The notes below the pieces were generated by a model. That model saw nothing but the letters and a program-made list of their open reading frames with translations, was not told where the DNA came from and searched no databases. The translations under genes and the position numbers were made by a program. Below, in pieces: positions 1 to 9,700 of a DNA stretch of 25,071 nucleotides; position 1 is the stretch's first letter, and each line of letters starts with the position of its first letter. Source of the stretch: an uncultured Flavobacterium sp. (GTDB taxonomy: Bacteria > Bacteroidota > Bacteroidia > Flavobacteriales > Flavobacteriaceae); the NCBI RefSeq assembly GCF_946482535.1, contig NZ_CAMLRU010000016.1, positions 1 to 25,071 on the forward strand, in the 5' to 3' direction.

Positions 1-57
1 TGATTTATCACCTATAACTAAAGGTTTTCTAATGGGTGCTTCGTAGTGAGACGACAT
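1..57 (-). CDS. actC: ActC (NrfD-like membrane subunit of alternative complex III), N-terminal fragment
   Basis: Only the first 19 codons lie in the window; the gene continues beyond position 1. The ATG is the complement of 55-57, and the visible peptide begins MSSHYEAPIRKPLVIGDK. It follows the actB stop by 39 bases on the same strand. The actA-actB-actC order is the usual one for alternative complex III operons, in which ActC is the NrfD/PsrC-type multi-pass quinol-binding membrane subunit. The assignment rests mainly on operon order plus a start peptide resembling flavobacterial NrfD-family proteins. No catalytic or membrane segment is visible in so short a piece. Confidence 0.85.
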   Translation of the reverse strand, partial: MSSHYEAPIRKPLVIGDKS

Positions 58-96
58 AATCCTTTATCTTGTTTCTTAATTAATTATTTTTTGATA

Positions 97-3000
97 CTAG
101 GTATTTCTAACTTTTACGTGATAGAAAACATTTGGTTTAGTTCCAACGCTTTCTAACAAGTGGTACATTCTATTGTCTTCGGCCAACTTAGCAACTTTGC
201 TTTCTTTGTTGTTAACATCTCCGAACACCATAGCGCCTGTAGTACAAGCAGAAGAACAAGCTGTTTGGAATTCTTCTACACCTACTTCTCTACCTTCACG
301 TTTTGCAGTTAATATAGTTAATTGTGTTTTTTGAATACACATTGAACATTTTTCCATCACTCCACGAGAACGAACATTCACATCAGGATTTACAACCATA
401 CGGCCTAAATCATCATTCATGTGGAAATCAAACTCTTCGTTATTGCTGTATAAGAACCAGTTGAAACGACGAACTTTGTACGGACAGTTGTTAGCACAGT
501 AACGAGTACCAACACATCTGTTGTAAGCCATTTGGTTTTGACCTTGACGACCGTGAGAAGTAGCTGCCACAGGACATACTGTTTCACATGGCGCATGGTT
601 ACAGTGTTGACACATTACCGGTTGGAAAACCACTTGTGGATTATCACTTGGATTTTCCATTTGACCAAATCCGCCTAAAGAGCCTTTTTCACCGAATAAA
701 CCATTGAAGTTTTCCTTTTTCTCATTGTCTTGAGCAAAAGTTTCTTCAGAAGAATAGTATCGGTCAATACGCAACCAGTGCATATCGCGACTTCTTCTTA
801 CTTCAGATTTTCCTACTACAGGAACATTGTTTTCAGCATGACAAGCAATCACACAAGCACCACAACCGGTACAAGCATTCAAGTCGATTGACAAATTGAA
901 GTGATGTCCAACCGAACGATCAAATGATTCCCATAAGTCAACTGAAGTAGCTGCCACTTCTTTGTGATCTAATGATACCATTGGTGTTGGATTCCAAACT
1001 TCAGGCTCATCAAATTTAGCAGTGAAAACTGTTAGTGTAGTTTCTTTAATAACATCGCCTCTACCCATTAAGGTTCTTTGCGATTGTACACAAGCAAATT
1101 CATGCTCACCATCTGCTTTAGTCAAAGTGGCTGATTGTACATTATTAAAGTTATTATATAAAGCGTAAGCGTTAACACCTACTTGCATTTCTTCTTTTAA
1201 AGCGGCTTTTTTACCGTATCCTAAAGCCAAACCGATAGTACCGACTGCTTGACCAGGCTGAACAATTACCGGAGCAGTAACTTTAGCATCGCCTACTTTT
1301 ACTGTAGCATAACTTCCGTTTAAACCACCGTTGGCAACAATTTCATTAATCAATCCTTTTTTATCAGCATCCGCTTTTGAAACTGTAATATAGTTATCCC
1401 AAGAAACTCTGGTGATTGGATCCGGGAACTCTTGTAACCAAGGGTTGTTGGCTTGTTGACCATCACCCATACCGGTTTTGGTGTACAATACCAATTCAAA
1501 TCCGTCAGCCGGTTTTGCTTGCGCCAAAGCATTAGCCGCCGCAGTATAATCTGCTGAACCACCTGAAGCTGCAGTAGCTACTCCCGCTACCACACCATCG
1601 TGAACTGCTTTGTTCCAAGTCAATCCGTTTAAGTAGGCTGCTGAATTAGCTTTGATGTAATCATAATATGAAGCACTGTTACCTATCCATGACAACAATC
1701 CTTCTTGGAATTGTTTTGAACTGAATAACGGGCGGATAGTTGGTTGTACCAATGAATAAGTTCCTTTGGTCAACATTAAGTCATTCCATGACTCTAAATA
1801 ATGAGGTGCCGGAACAGCAATATTGGTTACTGAAGCTGTTTCATCTTCTTTCAAAGAGAACGCAACAGATAGTTTTACTTTTTTCAATCCATCAGCAAAA
1901 GCTTTACCGTTAGCCAAAGTATAAACCGGATTTACACCGCTCATGATAAGCGTGTGAACACTTCCTGCATTCATATCGGCTAACAATTGGGTTACTTTAG
2001 CATCCGACCCTTTTCTGATTTGACGCGTTCCAACCGTTGAGAAAGCCTCACTTGATAAAGCTTGGTTAATAGCCAAAACTAATAACTGAGCATTTTTATC
2101 TTGGATACCGGAAACCAAAAGTCCTTTTGACCCGGCGGCTTTCAATTGCTGAGCTGCTTTTACCACTACATCTTCATTGGCTACTTTTCCAAGACCAACA
2201 GATGCACCGGTAACTATATTATATATTTTAACTAAGGCTAATTTTTGATTAGCAACAGTCATTGGTACACGTTTATCAGCCGCTGCTCCTGACAAAGTCA
2301 TGTTAGCCTCAAACTGATAGTGTTTTGACATTTTACCTTTTTGTGGAATTCTTCCTTGCGCATATCCGCTATCGAATCCTCCGCCTTGCCAATCTCCTAA
2401 GAAATCCGCACCAACAGATACTATAGTGTTGGCTTTAGAAAAATCGTAATCGGCCAAAGCTCTTTCACCATAAACCGCTTCAAAAGCATCTAACGCAGCA
2501 GATTCTGAAACTGCATCATAAACTACATGCTTAGCGGTTGGGTTTTGAGCTATAAATTCAGCAATTAATTTTTCTGTTGACGGACTTGCCAAAGTATTAG
2601 TTAATAAAACCACTTGACCGCCTTTGGCTTTAGCATCTGCTAAACTGGCTTTTATTTTGGCATCAGCTTCTTTCCAAGAAGCGTCTTTTTGACCCACTTT
2701 GGTTACTTTAAGACGCATACTGTCATACAATGACAACACCGAAGCGTGAACTCTGGCATTGGCAGTAAACTTAGCACCGGCTATAGTGTTGTTTTCAATT
2801 TTGATTGGACGACCTTCTCTTGATTTTACCAATACATTAGCAAAATCAAACCCGTCAAACATAGTGGTTGCAAAATAATCTGCAACACCCGGTATAATTT
2901 GCTCCGGTTGTAAAACGTAAGGTATAGATTTATGTACCGGACCTTCACAAGCAGCTAATGTAGCAGCTGCTGTACTAAATCCAACGTATTTCAAGAAATC

Positions 3001-3159
3001 ACGACGAGTTGTTGAAGAAGAAGATAATGAATCTTTGTCTGATAAAAATTCATCTGTTGGAATTGGCTCCACAAATTCATTATTTCTAAGCGTCTCAACA
3101 ATAGAACTATTTTCGTTTAGCTCCTCAACACTTTTCCAGTATTTTTTGTTCGATGACAT
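97..3159 (-). CDS. actB: ActB, TAT-variant molybdopterin-oxidoreductase-like Fe-S subunit of alternative complex III
   Basis: Large peripheral subunit (1020 aa) of the alternative complex III, a quinol:electron-acceptor oxidoreductase that replaces cytochrome bc1 in many Bacteroidota. An N-terminal twin-arginine motif (RRDFLK, from R52) is followed by a hydrophobic stretch and a lipobox-like LAAC with C71, suggesting Tat export and possibly lipid anchoring. The middle (about 80-730) resembles molybdopterin oxidoreductases; in characterised complexes of this family that domain carries no molybdenum cofactor (family knowledge). The C-terminal part is ferredoxin-like with four cysteine groups: C763/766/769/773, C850/853/858/862, C882/888/892 and C938/941/968/972. 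These are consistent with four Fe-S clusters, one group having three cysteines near a non-standard CVGTRYC and so possibly a 3Fe-4S site. actA lies 32 bases upstream and actC 39 bases downstream, so they form one operon. Confidence 0.96.
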   Translation of the reverse strand: MSSNKKYWKSVEELNENSSIVETLRNNEFVEPIPTDEFLSDKDSLSSSSTTRRDFLKYVGFSTAAATLAACEGPVHKSIPYVLQPEQIIPGVADYFATTMFDGFDFANVLVKSREGRPIKIENNTIAGAKFTANARVHASVLSLYDSMRLKVTKVGQKDASWKEADAKIKASLADAKAKGGQVVLLTNTLASPSTEKLIAEFIAQNPTAKHVVYDAVSESAALDAFEAVYGERALADYDFSKANTIVSVGADFLGDWQGGGFDSGYAQGRIPQKGKMSKHYQFEANMTLSGAAADKRVPMTVANQKLALVKIYNIVTGASVGLGKVANEDVVVKAAQQLKAAGSKGLLVSGIQDKNAQLLVLAINQALSSEAFSTVGTRQIRKGSDAKVTQLLADMNAGSVHTLIMSGVNPVYTLANGKAFADGLKKVKLSVAFSLKEDETASVTNIAVPAPHYLESWNDLMLTKGTYSLVQPTIRPLFSSKQFQEGLLSWIGNSASYYDYIKANSAAYLNGLTWNKAVHDGVVAGVATAASGGSADYTAAANALAQAKPADGFELVLYTKTGMGDGQQANNPWLQEFPDPITRVSWDNYITVSKADADKKGLINEIVANGGLNGSYATVKVGDAKVTAPVIVQPGQAVGTIGLALGYGKKAALKEEMQVGVNAYALYNNFNNVQSATLTKADGEHEFACVQSQRTLMGRGDVIKETTLTVFTAKFDEPEVWNPTPMVSLDHKEVAATSVDLWESFDRSVGHHFNLSIDLNACTGCGACVIACHAENNVPVVGKSEVRRSRDMHWLRIDRYYSSEETFAQDNEKKENFNGLFGEKGSLGGFGQMENPSDNPQVVFQPVMCQHCNHAPCETVCPVAATSHGRQGQNQMAYNRCVGTRYCANNCPYKVRRFNWFLYSNNEEFDFHMNDDLGRMVVNPDVNVRSRGVMEKCSMCIQKTQLTILTAKREGREVGVEEFQTACSSACTTGAMVFGDVNNKESKVAKLAEDNRMYHLLESVGTKPNVFYHVKVRNT

Positions 3160-3191
3160 CGTATATAAATATTAGCTTCTTAATAATTTGA

Positions 3192-4541
3192 TTAATAGTG
3201 GCACTTACCACATTCTAAACCTCCCATTTGTGCCGCAGTCAATTTTTCTACGCCGTATTTTTTAGAAAGTTCTTCGTGAATTTTAGTGTAGTAAGCGTTG
3301 CCTTCCATTTTAACATCAGTTTCACGGTGACACTTGATACACCAGCCCATAGTTAATGGTGCAAATTGTTTTTGGATTTCATACTCCTGCACCGGACCGT
3401 GACATTTTTGACATTCAATACCTGCAACCGTTACGTGTTGTGAGTGATTGAAATAAGCAAAGTCAGGCAAGTTATGGATACGAACCCATTTAACCGGTTT
3501 GGTTTTTCCGGTGTATTTTTGAGTTGATTTATCCCAACCTACAGCGTCGTATAATTTTTGAATTTCTCCATCATAGAATGCTTTTGAGTGTTCAGGAGTA
3601 GCAGTAGTATCAGCTACTTCAGAGATGTTTTTGTGACAGTTCATACAAACATTCAACGAAGGAATACCGGCATTTTTACTTACTCTGGCAGCAGAGTGAC
3701 AGTATTTACAATCAATACCGTTGCTTCCGGCGTGAATTCTGTGTGAATAGTGAATCGGTTGAATTGGTGCGTAATCTTGATCAACACCTACTTGCATCAT
3801 CCAGCCATATACAAAATAACCACTTGACAATAATAAGAATATTGAAGCTACTAAAACCAAGAATTGGTTTTTAGCAAAAGCTTTCCAGATTGGCAATGAC
3901 GCTTCTTTTTGTGCTACTTCAATTCCGTTAGCCTTGGCTACTTTGGTCAATACATTGTTCACAAAGAACAACATGATTACCAACATAAACATCACTAAAG
4001 CTAAAGCCCCAAGAATTACATCATTTGAAAGACCACTTGCTTCAGCAGTTGTTCCGGGAACACCAGCAGTCCCTCCAGGAACCGGCGCTACCTCAGCCTT
4101 TTTCTCATTGGTGTATGCAATGATATTATCGATATCAGCTGTTGACAATTGAGGAAACGCAGTCATAACTGACTTATTGTATTCTTCAAAAATCTTAACC
4201 GCTTTTGCATCACCTGACTTAATTAAAGCAGAGCTGTTGTTTACCCATTTGTAAATCCAAGCCATATCATACTTGGCAGAAACACCTCTCAATGCCGGAC
4301 CGGTCATCTTTTTATCAAGAGCGTGACATGCTGCACAATTGGCGTTGAACAAAGCTTTTCCGGCTACCGGATCACCTCCTGCAGTGGCTGCCGCAGGTAC
4401 ATCAGTTGCAGGAGCTGTTGCTGCTGCGTCTGTGGCCGGCGGTGTTGCTTGTGAAAATGAAGTGAAGGAGAATGTTAGCATCAAAGCTAAACTGAAGACT
4501 ATTTTCCTTGAAATCGAATTATGGTTACCCATTTTTTTCAT
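3192..4541 (-). CDS. actA: ActA, multiheme cytochrome c subunit of alternative complex III with an N-terminal monoheme domain
   Basis: 449-residue c-type cytochrome, first gene of the act operon. A signal peptide (about residues 12-31) is followed by an Ala/Pro/Thr-rich linker (32-56). A class I cytochrome c domain comes next, with CAACH at 69-73 and M126 as the likely axial ligand. Two membrane helices follow at about 174-195 and 227-249. A pentaheme domain then carries CXXCH motifs at C278, C299, C377, C401 and C444, the last histidine being the penultimate residue. That makes six heme motifs. The pentaheme part is the standard ActA, which passes electrons from ActB; the monoheme part resembles a free cytochrome or ActE-like domain joined to it. 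The start at 4541 (MKKMGN) is taken; an alternative ATG three codons in is equally possible. A Bacteroidetes promoter lies about 90 bases upstream. Confidence 0.94.
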   Translation of the reverse strand: MKKMGNHNSISRKIVFSLALMLTFSFTSFSQATPPATDAAATAPATDVPAAATAGGDPVAGKALFNANCAACHALDKKMTGPALRGVSAKYDMAWIYKWVNNSSALIKSGDAKAVKIFEEYNKSVMTAFPQLSTADIDNIIAYTNEKKAEVAPVPGGTAGVPGTTAEASGLSNDVILGALALVMFMLVIMLFFVNNVLTKVAKANGIEVAQKEASLPIWKAFAKNQFLVLVASIFLLLSSGYFVYGWMMQVGVDQDYAPIQPIHYSHRIHAGSNGIDCKYCHSAARVSKNAGIPSLNVCMNCHKNISEVADTTATPEHSKAFYDGEIQKLYDAVGWDKSTQKYTGKTKPVKWVRIHNLPDFAYFNHSQHVTVAGIECQKCHGPVQEYEIQKQFAPLTMGWCIKCHRETDVKMEGNAYYTKIHEELSKKYGVEKLTAAQMGGLECGKCHY

Positions 4542-4627
4542 ATAATATAATGATTATCGACTAATGTTGGCATGATTTTTTCTGAACCTGTTTCAGTTAA
4601 AAATCGACGCTTTATTAAAAACTTGCA

Positions 4628-4657
4628 CAAAAATACGACTTATGAACTATTCTCAAA
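4628..4657 (-). promoter_or_regulatory. Promoter of the act operon
   Basis: Read on the minus strand, TTTG (complement of 4654-4657) is followed after 18 bases by TATTTTTG (complement of 4628-4635). This matches the Bacteroidetes housekeeping pattern TTTG plus TAnnTTTG. Transcription would start near 4620, leaving a leader of about 80 bases before actA. Confidence 0.6.
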
Positions 4658-4712
4658 ACCTTAAATATATCTTAAATATCAATTTATATTAATTCTAAAT
4701 AACAAATTGTCT

Positions 4713-4741
4713 TTTGTTTAATTTATTAAGTTTTACATTTG
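4713..4741 (+). promoter_or_regulatory. Promoter of the SPOR-domain protein gene
   Basis: TTTG at 4713-4716 is followed after 17 bases by TACATTTG at 4734-4741, an exact match to the Bacteroidetes -33/-7 pattern. The predicted start point lies only about 10 bases before the ATG at 4760. The site is divergent from the act operon promoter, the two lying about 60 bases apart. Confidence 0.7.
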
Positions 4742-4759
4742 TATAAAAATCAAATCATT

Positions 4760-5149
4760 ATGAAATATTTCCACAAAACAAAGCTTGTTTTTACTGCCTT
4801 AGGAGTTTTATTTTTATCACAAAAAAGCTTTAGTCAGGAAGGAAAAGTGGCGGTTAACCAGGATCCGAAGTTTGAACAATTACTAAATGAAAAAAGAAAG
4901 ATAAACAGTTCTATCACCATAAATGATCGGTACAAAATTCAAATCTTTAACGGCGACAGTGAGAACTCCAAAAAAACCTTAATTGATTTCAAAAAGGAAA
5001 ATAAAAATTTAGATGCTACAATTGTTTTCAGTACACCTGCTTATAAAGTTTGGGTAGGTAATTTTAAGACCCGAATTGAAGCCGAAAAAAACCTCAACGA
5101 GTTAAAGAAAAAGTATCCGAATGCCTTTTTGATCAAACCTAATAAATAA
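4760..5149 (+). CDS. Secreted SPOR-domain protein
   Basis: 129-residue protein with a clear Sec signal peptide (KTKLVFTALGVLFLSQ, ending around SFSQ-EG), so probably periplasmic or surface exposed. Residues about 48-125 fit a SPOR fold: YKIQIFNG starts the first strand, AYKVWVGNFKTRIEAEKNL gives the typical 'W-V-G-x-F-x-x-x-x-E-A' turn and helix, and AFLIKP ends the domain. SPOR domains bind peptidoglycan stripped of stem peptides, often at division sites; whether this short stand-alone version does so is inference. The ATG at 4760 is preferred over the TTG at 4739, because the latter lies inside the -7 promoter box. The gene is monocistronic, with its own promoter and a hairpin terminator starting at the stop codon. 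Confidence 0.85.
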   Translation: MKYFHKTKLVFTALGVLFLSQKSFSQEGKVAVNQDPKFEQLLNEKRKINSSITINDRYKIQIFNGDSENSKKTLIDFKKENKNLDATIVFSTPAYKVWVGNFKTRIEAEKNLNELKKKYPNAFLIKPNK

Positions 5150-5179
5150 AAAAAGTCCCGATTAATCGGGACTTTTTTT
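5148..5179. terminator. Bidirectional intrinsic terminator between the SPOR gene and infB
   Basis: A perfect hairpin: a 7-bp core (GTCCCGA at 5155-5161 with TCGGGAC at 5166-5172), loop TTAA, extended by seven A:T pairs on both sides. The A and T runs give a U-tract in either direction, so it can end both the SPOR transcript (plus) and the rimP-nusA-infB transcript (minus, stop at 5188). It overlaps the last bases of the SPOR stop codon. Confidence 0.93.
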
Positions 5180-5187
5180 ATGGAATA

Positions 5188-7938
5188 TTATTTCAATTTT
5201 TTCTTCACTTCCACTTCTTGGAATGCTTCGATTACATCATACTCGTGAATGTCATTGTAGTTCTTAATCTGCATACCGCAATCGTATCCTTTGGCTACTT
5301 CTTTTACGTCGTCTTTGAAACGTTTTAATGTAGCTAGCTCACCGGTGTAAATTACAACTCCTTCGCGAATCAAGCGTATTTTAGAGTTTCTGAAGATTTT
5401 ACCATCGGTCACCATACAACCTGCAATAGTACCTACTTTAGACACTTTGAAAATCTCACGAATTTCAGCCGTACCGGTAATTTCTTCTTTCATTTCCGGT
5501 GACAACATACCTTCCATCGCATCTTTCAAGTCATCGATAGCGTCGTAAATGATAGAATAGTTTCGGATATCAATTTCTTCTTTGTCTGCCAATTGCTTAG
5601 CATTTCCGGAAGGACGAACATTAAATCCGATAATAATCGCATCGGAAGCAGAAGCTAACAATACGTCGGATTCGGTAATTGCACCAACTCCTTTATGGAT
5701 AATTCTGATTTGAATTTCTTCTGTTGATAATTTAGAGAAGGAATCTGATAACGCTTCAACCGAACCGTCAACGTCTCCTTTTAAGATTATGTTCAATTCT
5801 TTAAACTGACCTAAAGCGATACGACGACCGATTTCTGCCAACGTAATGTGTTTTTGAGTACGAACCGATTGCTCACGCAACAACTGTGTACGTTTAGCCG
5901 CGATTTGTTTGGCTTCTCTTTCGTCTTCAAATACGTTGAATTTATCACCCGCTGTTGGCGCACCATCCAATCCTAAGATTGATATTGGCGTTGATGGTCC
6001 GGCCACTAAAATATTGTGACCTCTTTCATCGTGCATGGCTTTTACCTTACCGTGGTTTTTCCCGGCCAAAACGTAATCTCCTACACGCAAAGTTCCGGCT
6101 TGTACCAAAACGGTTGACACATAGCCTCTACCTTTATCTAAGAAAGCTTCTACTACAGTTCCGAGTGCCGGTTTATTAGGATTGGCTTTTAACTCTAAGA
6201 TTTCAGCTTCTAACAATACTTTTTCCAATAATTCTTTCACACCGGTTCCGGCTTTGGCTGAGATGTCTTGGGATTGGTATTTTCCACCCCAATCTTCCAC
6301 CAATAAATTCATTCCGGCCAATTGTTCTTTAATCTTTTCAGGATTAGCTGCCGGTTTATCTACCTTATTAATAGCAAATATCATAGGAACTCCCGCTGCT
6401 TGAGCGTGACTGATGGCTTCTTTGGTTTGTGGCATGATGTCATCATCCGCTGCAATCACAATGATAGCGATATCGGTTACTTGAGCTCCACGAGCACGCA
6501 TCGCGGTAAACGCTTCGTGACCCGGCGTATCTAAGAAGGCAATTTTTTGACCATTGTCTAATTCTACTCCGTAAGCGCCAATGTGCTGCGTAATACCTCC
6601 GGATTCTCCTGCGATTACATTCGTTTTACGAATATAATCCAACAAGGATGTTTTACCATGGTCTACGTGACCCATTACGGTTACGATTGGTGCTCTGTGC
6701 ACTAAATCTTCTTCTCTGTCTTCTACAACTTCCAGATTTTCCTCAATGTCGGTTGTTACAAATTCTACCTCATAACCAAATTCATCGGCTACGATAGAAA
6801 GTGTTTCTGCATCTAAACGTTGGTTCATGGTTACCATGATTCCCAAAGACATACAAGTTCCAATTACTTTTGTGATTGGCACATCCATCATCGTAGCAAT
6901 TTCACCCACAGTAACAAACTCGGTTACTTTAAGGATTTTGCTTCCTTCTTCGATAGCCTGCATCTCATCTTCATTTCTTTGACGGTGAGAATCACGCTTG
7001 TCTCTTCTGTATTTAGCTGCTTTTGATTTATTTCCTTTTCCTTGAAGACGTTCTAAGGTTTCTTTGATTTGGTTTTTAACCTCTTCTTCTGTTGGCTCTA
7101 CTTTTTGAACAATTGCCGGACGAGCTCCTTTTTGGAATCCTCCCGGTTTGTTGCCAAACTTGTTTCCGCCGCCCTGAGCATTACCGCCACCGGTGATGGC
7201 CGGTTTATCGCCAGGTTTTGGGGCTATTCTTTTTCTTTTATTTTTATTGGCATTGTTGCCGGCACCTTGAGCTGCATTTTGACCCGCTCCCGGAGTTGCC
7301 GGTTTGTTGTTGTCTTTTTTGAACTCTTCTTTCTTCTTTTTAGGCTTATTGAATTGTGATAAATCAATTACTTGACCTGTTAAAGTAGCCCCTGATAATT
7401 TTTGGTATTGTGTGGTGATGGTTTCATCTACCGGTGCCTCTGAAGAAATTTCTTTTTTTGGAGCCGCTTCTTTAACTTCCTCCGTTGGCGGAACAACTTC
7501 TTTAGCTTTGATAACATTTTCTTGAGGCGCTACAGCTATTTTTGGAGATTCAGTCGGAGCAGGTGTTTGCGGTGCTTTAGGCTCCAAGTCGATTTTACCA
7601 ACTTGTTTGGGACCGGTAACTACCGCTTTTGCTTTAATTAACTCTAAACGCTGACGTTCTTCATCTGCTTTGCGCTTGTCCTCAATTTCCTTTTCCCTTT
7701 CGAGACGGAGTGCTTCTTTCTCTTTTCTGATTTCTTCGCTTACGCCTTTAGAAGCTTCTTTGTTTCCTTTGTCTCCGGCAAATTGACCACAAAGAATATT
7801 GTATACATCATCGGAAATTTTTGTGTTGGGACTTGCTTCAATTGCAATGCCCTTATCCTTAAGATAATCCACAGCTCTTTCCAAAGAAATATTTAATTCC
7901 CTTAAAACTTTATTAATTCTAATATTTCCTTCAGACAT
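5188..7938 (-). CDS. infB: Translation initiation factor IF-2
   Basis: 916-residue GTPase that delivers initiator fMet-tRNA to the 30S ribosome and promotes subunit joining. An N-terminal IF2_N motif (about 1-50, starting [12 protein letters not shown]) is followed by a long low-complexity region: charged (60-115), Pro/Glu-rich (115-175), then Gly/Asn/Lys-rich (about 195-270). A second IF2_N-like region sits at about 335-395. The G domain shows G1 GHVDHGKT (423-430), G3 DTPGH (470-474), G4 NKVD (524-527) and G5 SAK (560-562), all intact. The remaining C-terminal half fits domains II to IV. Length is normal for flavobacteria. It is last in the rimP-nusA-infB operon, 36 bases after nusA, and ends at the bidirectional hairpin at 5148-5179. 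Confidence 0.98.
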   Translation of the reverse strand: MSEGNIRINKVLRELNISLERAVDYLKDKGIAIEASPNTKISDDVYNILCGQFAGDKGNKEASKGVSEEIRKEKEALRLEREKEIEDKRKADEERQRLELIKAKAVVTGPKQVGKIDLEPKAPQTPAPTESPKIAVAPQENVIKAKEVVPPTEEVKEAAPKKEISSEAPVDETITTQYQKLSGATLTGQVIDLSQFNKPKKKKEEFKKDNNKPATPGAGQNAAQGAGNNANKNKRKRIAPKPGDKPAITGGGNAQGGGNKFGNKPGGFQKGARPAIVQKVEPTEEEVKNQIKETLERLQGKGNKSKAAKYRRDKRDSHRQRNEDEMQAIEEGSKILKVTEFVTVGEIATMMDVPITKVIGTCMSLGIMVTMNQRLDAETLSIVADEFGYEVEFVTTDIEENLEVVEDREEDLVHRAPIVTVMGHVDHGKTSLLDYIRKTNVIAGESGGITQHIGAYGVELDNGQKIAFLDTPGHEAFTAMRARGAQVTDIAIIVIAADDDIMPQTKEAISHAQAAGVPMIFAINKVDKPAANPEKIKEQLAGMNLLVEDWGGKYQSQDISAKAGTGVKELLEKVLLEAEILELKANPNKPALGTVVEAFLDKGRGYVSTVLVQAGTLRVGDYVLAGKNHGKVKAMHDERGHNILVAGPSTPISILGLDGAPTAGDKFNVFEDEREAKQIAAKRTQLLREQSVRTQKHITLAEIGRRIALGQFKELNIILKGDVDGSVEALSDSFSKLSTEEIQIRIIHKGVGAITESDVLLASASDAIIIGFNVRPSGNAKQLADKEEIDIRNYSIIYDAIDDLKDAMEGMLSPEMKEEITGTAEIREIFKVSKVGTIAGCMVTDGKIFRNSKIRLIREGVVIYTGELATLKRFKDDVKEVAKGYDCGMQIKNYNDIHEYDVIEAFQEVEVKKKLK

Positions 7939-7974
7939 AAAATCTTTTTAATGTTATCTATTTTGGCGAAAGAA

Positions 7975-9216
7975 TTAGTCCTCGAACTCTTCTTTCAATA
8001 TTTTTATTACTTCTAGAATGGTTTCTTCTTCTAAATCGGTTCTTCTCACTAAATCGGCTACGTCTTGGTTTAGAATACTTCTGGCGGTATCTAATCCTAT
8101 TTTAGCAAACTCATCGATTACCCATCCGTCGATTTCATCTGAGAATTCTGTTAATTCTACGTCATCTTCTTCGATAGCGCTTCCTTCTCTGATTACGTCT
8201 AATTCATAACCGGTTAATAACCCGGCCAATTTGATGTTGTGTCCGCCACGTCCTATCGCCTTAGAAACTTCTTCTAATTTCAAGAACACTTCTGCTCTTT
8301 TTTTCTCTTCGTCAATTTTAACAGAAGATACTTTAGCTGGGCTTAACGCTCTAGTGATATACAACTGCAGGTTGCTGGTGTAATTGATTACGTCGATGTT
8401 TTCGTTACCTAACTCACGAACGATGCCATGAATACGAGAACCTTTCATTCCCACACAAGCTCCAACAGGATCAATTCTGTCGTCATAAGAATCTACGGCT
8501 ACTTTGGCTTTTTCACCCGGTATTCTTACTACTTTTTTAATCATGATCAAACCATCGAAAACTTCCGGAATTTCTTGTTCGAATAATTTTTCCAAAAATT
8601 TATCTGCCGTTCTCGACATGATGATTTGTGGTTTATTTCCTTTTAATTCAACACTTTCAATGATGCCGCGAACATTATCTCCTTTGCGGAAGAAGTCAGA
8701 CGGAATTTGTTTTTCTTTCGGCAACACAATTTCGTTTCCTTCATCATCGACCAAAATTACAACTCTTGGGCGAACATGGTGCACTTCAGCCGTATAAATT
8801 TCACCGATTAGATCTTTAAATTGTTTGTAAAGATTGGTATTGTCATGTTCGTGGATTTTAGAAATCAAATTTTGACGCAAAGCCAAAATCGCTCTTCTCC
8901 CTAAGTCGATTAATTTTACTTCTTCGGAAACATCTTCACCTACTTCAAAATCGGGCTCAATTTTTCGGGCTTCAGACAATTCAATTTCTTGATTTTCATC
9001 TTCTACTTCACCGTCAGCTACCACCACGCGATTTCTCCAAATCTCCATATCACCTTTATCAGGATTGATAATGATGTCAAAATTATCATCAGAACCGTAT
9101 TTCTTTTTTAATGCGTTTCTAAATACATCTTCCAAAATCGCCATAAGCGTTACTCGATCAATAAGTTTATCGTCTTTAAACTCTGAAAATGATTCGATTA
9201 ATGCAATATTTTCCAT
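7975..9216 (-). CDS. nusA: Transcription termination/antitermination factor NusA
   Basis: 413-residue RNA polymerase-binding protein controlling pausing, intrinsic termination and antitermination. The N-terminal domain (about 1-125) contacts polymerase. An S1 domain spans about 137-203. Two KH RNA-binding domains follow, with GxxG loops GMKG at 256-259 and GRGG at 322-325. It ends in an acidic helix (EEFED) and lacks the two C-terminal acidic repeats of the longer E. coli protein, as is usual in this phylum. The start at 9216 lies 8 bases after the rimP stop, pointing to coupled translation. If the leader hairpin before rimP is a real attenuator, NusA would be an obvious candidate to act on its own operon (inference). 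Confidence 0.97.
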   Translation of the reverse strand: MENIALIESFSEFKDDKLIDRVTLMAILEDVFRNALKKKYGSDDNFDIIINPDKGDMEIWRNRVVVADGEVEDENQEIELSEARKIEPDFEVGEDVSEEVKLIDLGRRAILALRQNLISKIHEHDNTNLYKQFKDLIGEIYTAEVHHVRPRVVILVDDEGNEIVLPKEKQIPSDFFRKGDNVRGIIESVELKGNKPQIIMSRTADKFLEKLFEQEIPEVFDGLIMIKKVVRIPGEKAKVAVDSYDDRIDPVGACVGMKGSRIHGIVRELGNENIDVINYTSNLQLYITRALSPAKVSSVKIDEEKKRAEVFLKLEEVSKAIGRGGHNIKLAGLLTGYELDVIREGSAIEEDDVELTEFSDEIDGWVIDEFAKIGLDTARSILNQDVADLVRRTDLEEETILEVIKILKEEFED

Positions 9217-9224
9217 GCCTAATT

Positions 9225-9692
9225 TTAATTAAATATTATTATAACAATTGCTTCTTTTATTTCTGAATAAGGAATTTCTCGACGGTGTTCCACTGTTTCT
9301 TTTCCTTTTCCTATTTTTTTTGGTTCTCTGGCAGTCCACGAAAGCGTGATACTTTCTTCTGAAGCTGCTTCTAATTTTGCCTCTATGGTTTCGGTAGCCG
9401 TTTTTACTTTTAAAGTTCTACCGATATTTTTTTTGTATTGTCTTACTAACTTTAACGGCGTTGAAACCCCTGCAGAAGCTACTTCAAGTGAAAAATCTTG
9501 TTCTTCTCGATCGAGATTATTTTCAATCACACGACTAACATCAATACAGTCCTGCAAAGTTACACCATTATCGCCATCCAAAGTTACGGTAATTTTGTAA
9601 CTGTCTGAAATACTCAAATCTACAAGAAATAACGATGGGTTATTAACCAATCCTTCTTCCAATAAATTCGCCACTTTTTCTTTAAATGTCAT
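9225..9692 (-). CDS. rimP: Ribosome maturation factor RimP
   Basis: 155-residue factor for 30S subunit maturation, first gene of the rimP-nusA-infB operon. The N-terminal domain reads [21 protein letters not shown], then [14 protein letters not shown] and the family-typical [24 protein letters not shown] (matching the 'EVSSPG-x-x-R-P-L' region of other RimPs). A C-terminal SH3-like domain follows. The ATG at 9690-9692 (MTFKEKV) is chosen because it fits family N-termini. An in-frame ATG 12 codons earlier (9726-9728) would add [12 protein letters not shown], but that stretch is encoded by a terminator-like hairpin and is probably leader. Operon neighbours support the call. Confidence 0.93.
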   Translation of the reverse strand: MTFKEKVANLLEEGLVNNPSLFLVDLSISDSYKITVTLDGDNGVTLQDCIDVSRVIENNLDREEQDFSLEVASAGVSTPLKLVRQYKKNIGRTLKVKTATETIEAKLEAASEESITLSWTAREPKKIGKGKETVEHRREIPYSEIKEAIVIIIFN

Positions 9693-9700
9693 ATTTGTAT

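Noticed and set aside
97..3159. ActB as an active molybdenum enzyme
   Set aside because: The molybdopterin-like domain of alternative complex III is known to lack the cofactor; the Fe-S motifs and operon fit ActB.
4339..4545. Alanine-rich open frame on the plus strand opposite the start of actA
   Set aside because: It is antisense to the Ala/Pro-rich linker of actA; the biased codons leave the opposite frame open. No promoter or start context supports it.
4739..4759. TTG start giving a seven-residue longer SPOR protein
   Set aside because: The TTG lies inside the -7 promoter box TACATTTG, and the ATG at 4760 gives a normal signal peptide.
7069..7359. Phe/Ser-rich open frame opposite infB
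   Set aside because: It is a shadow of the Lys/Gly-rich linker of IF-2, whose biased codons avoid stops on the other strand.
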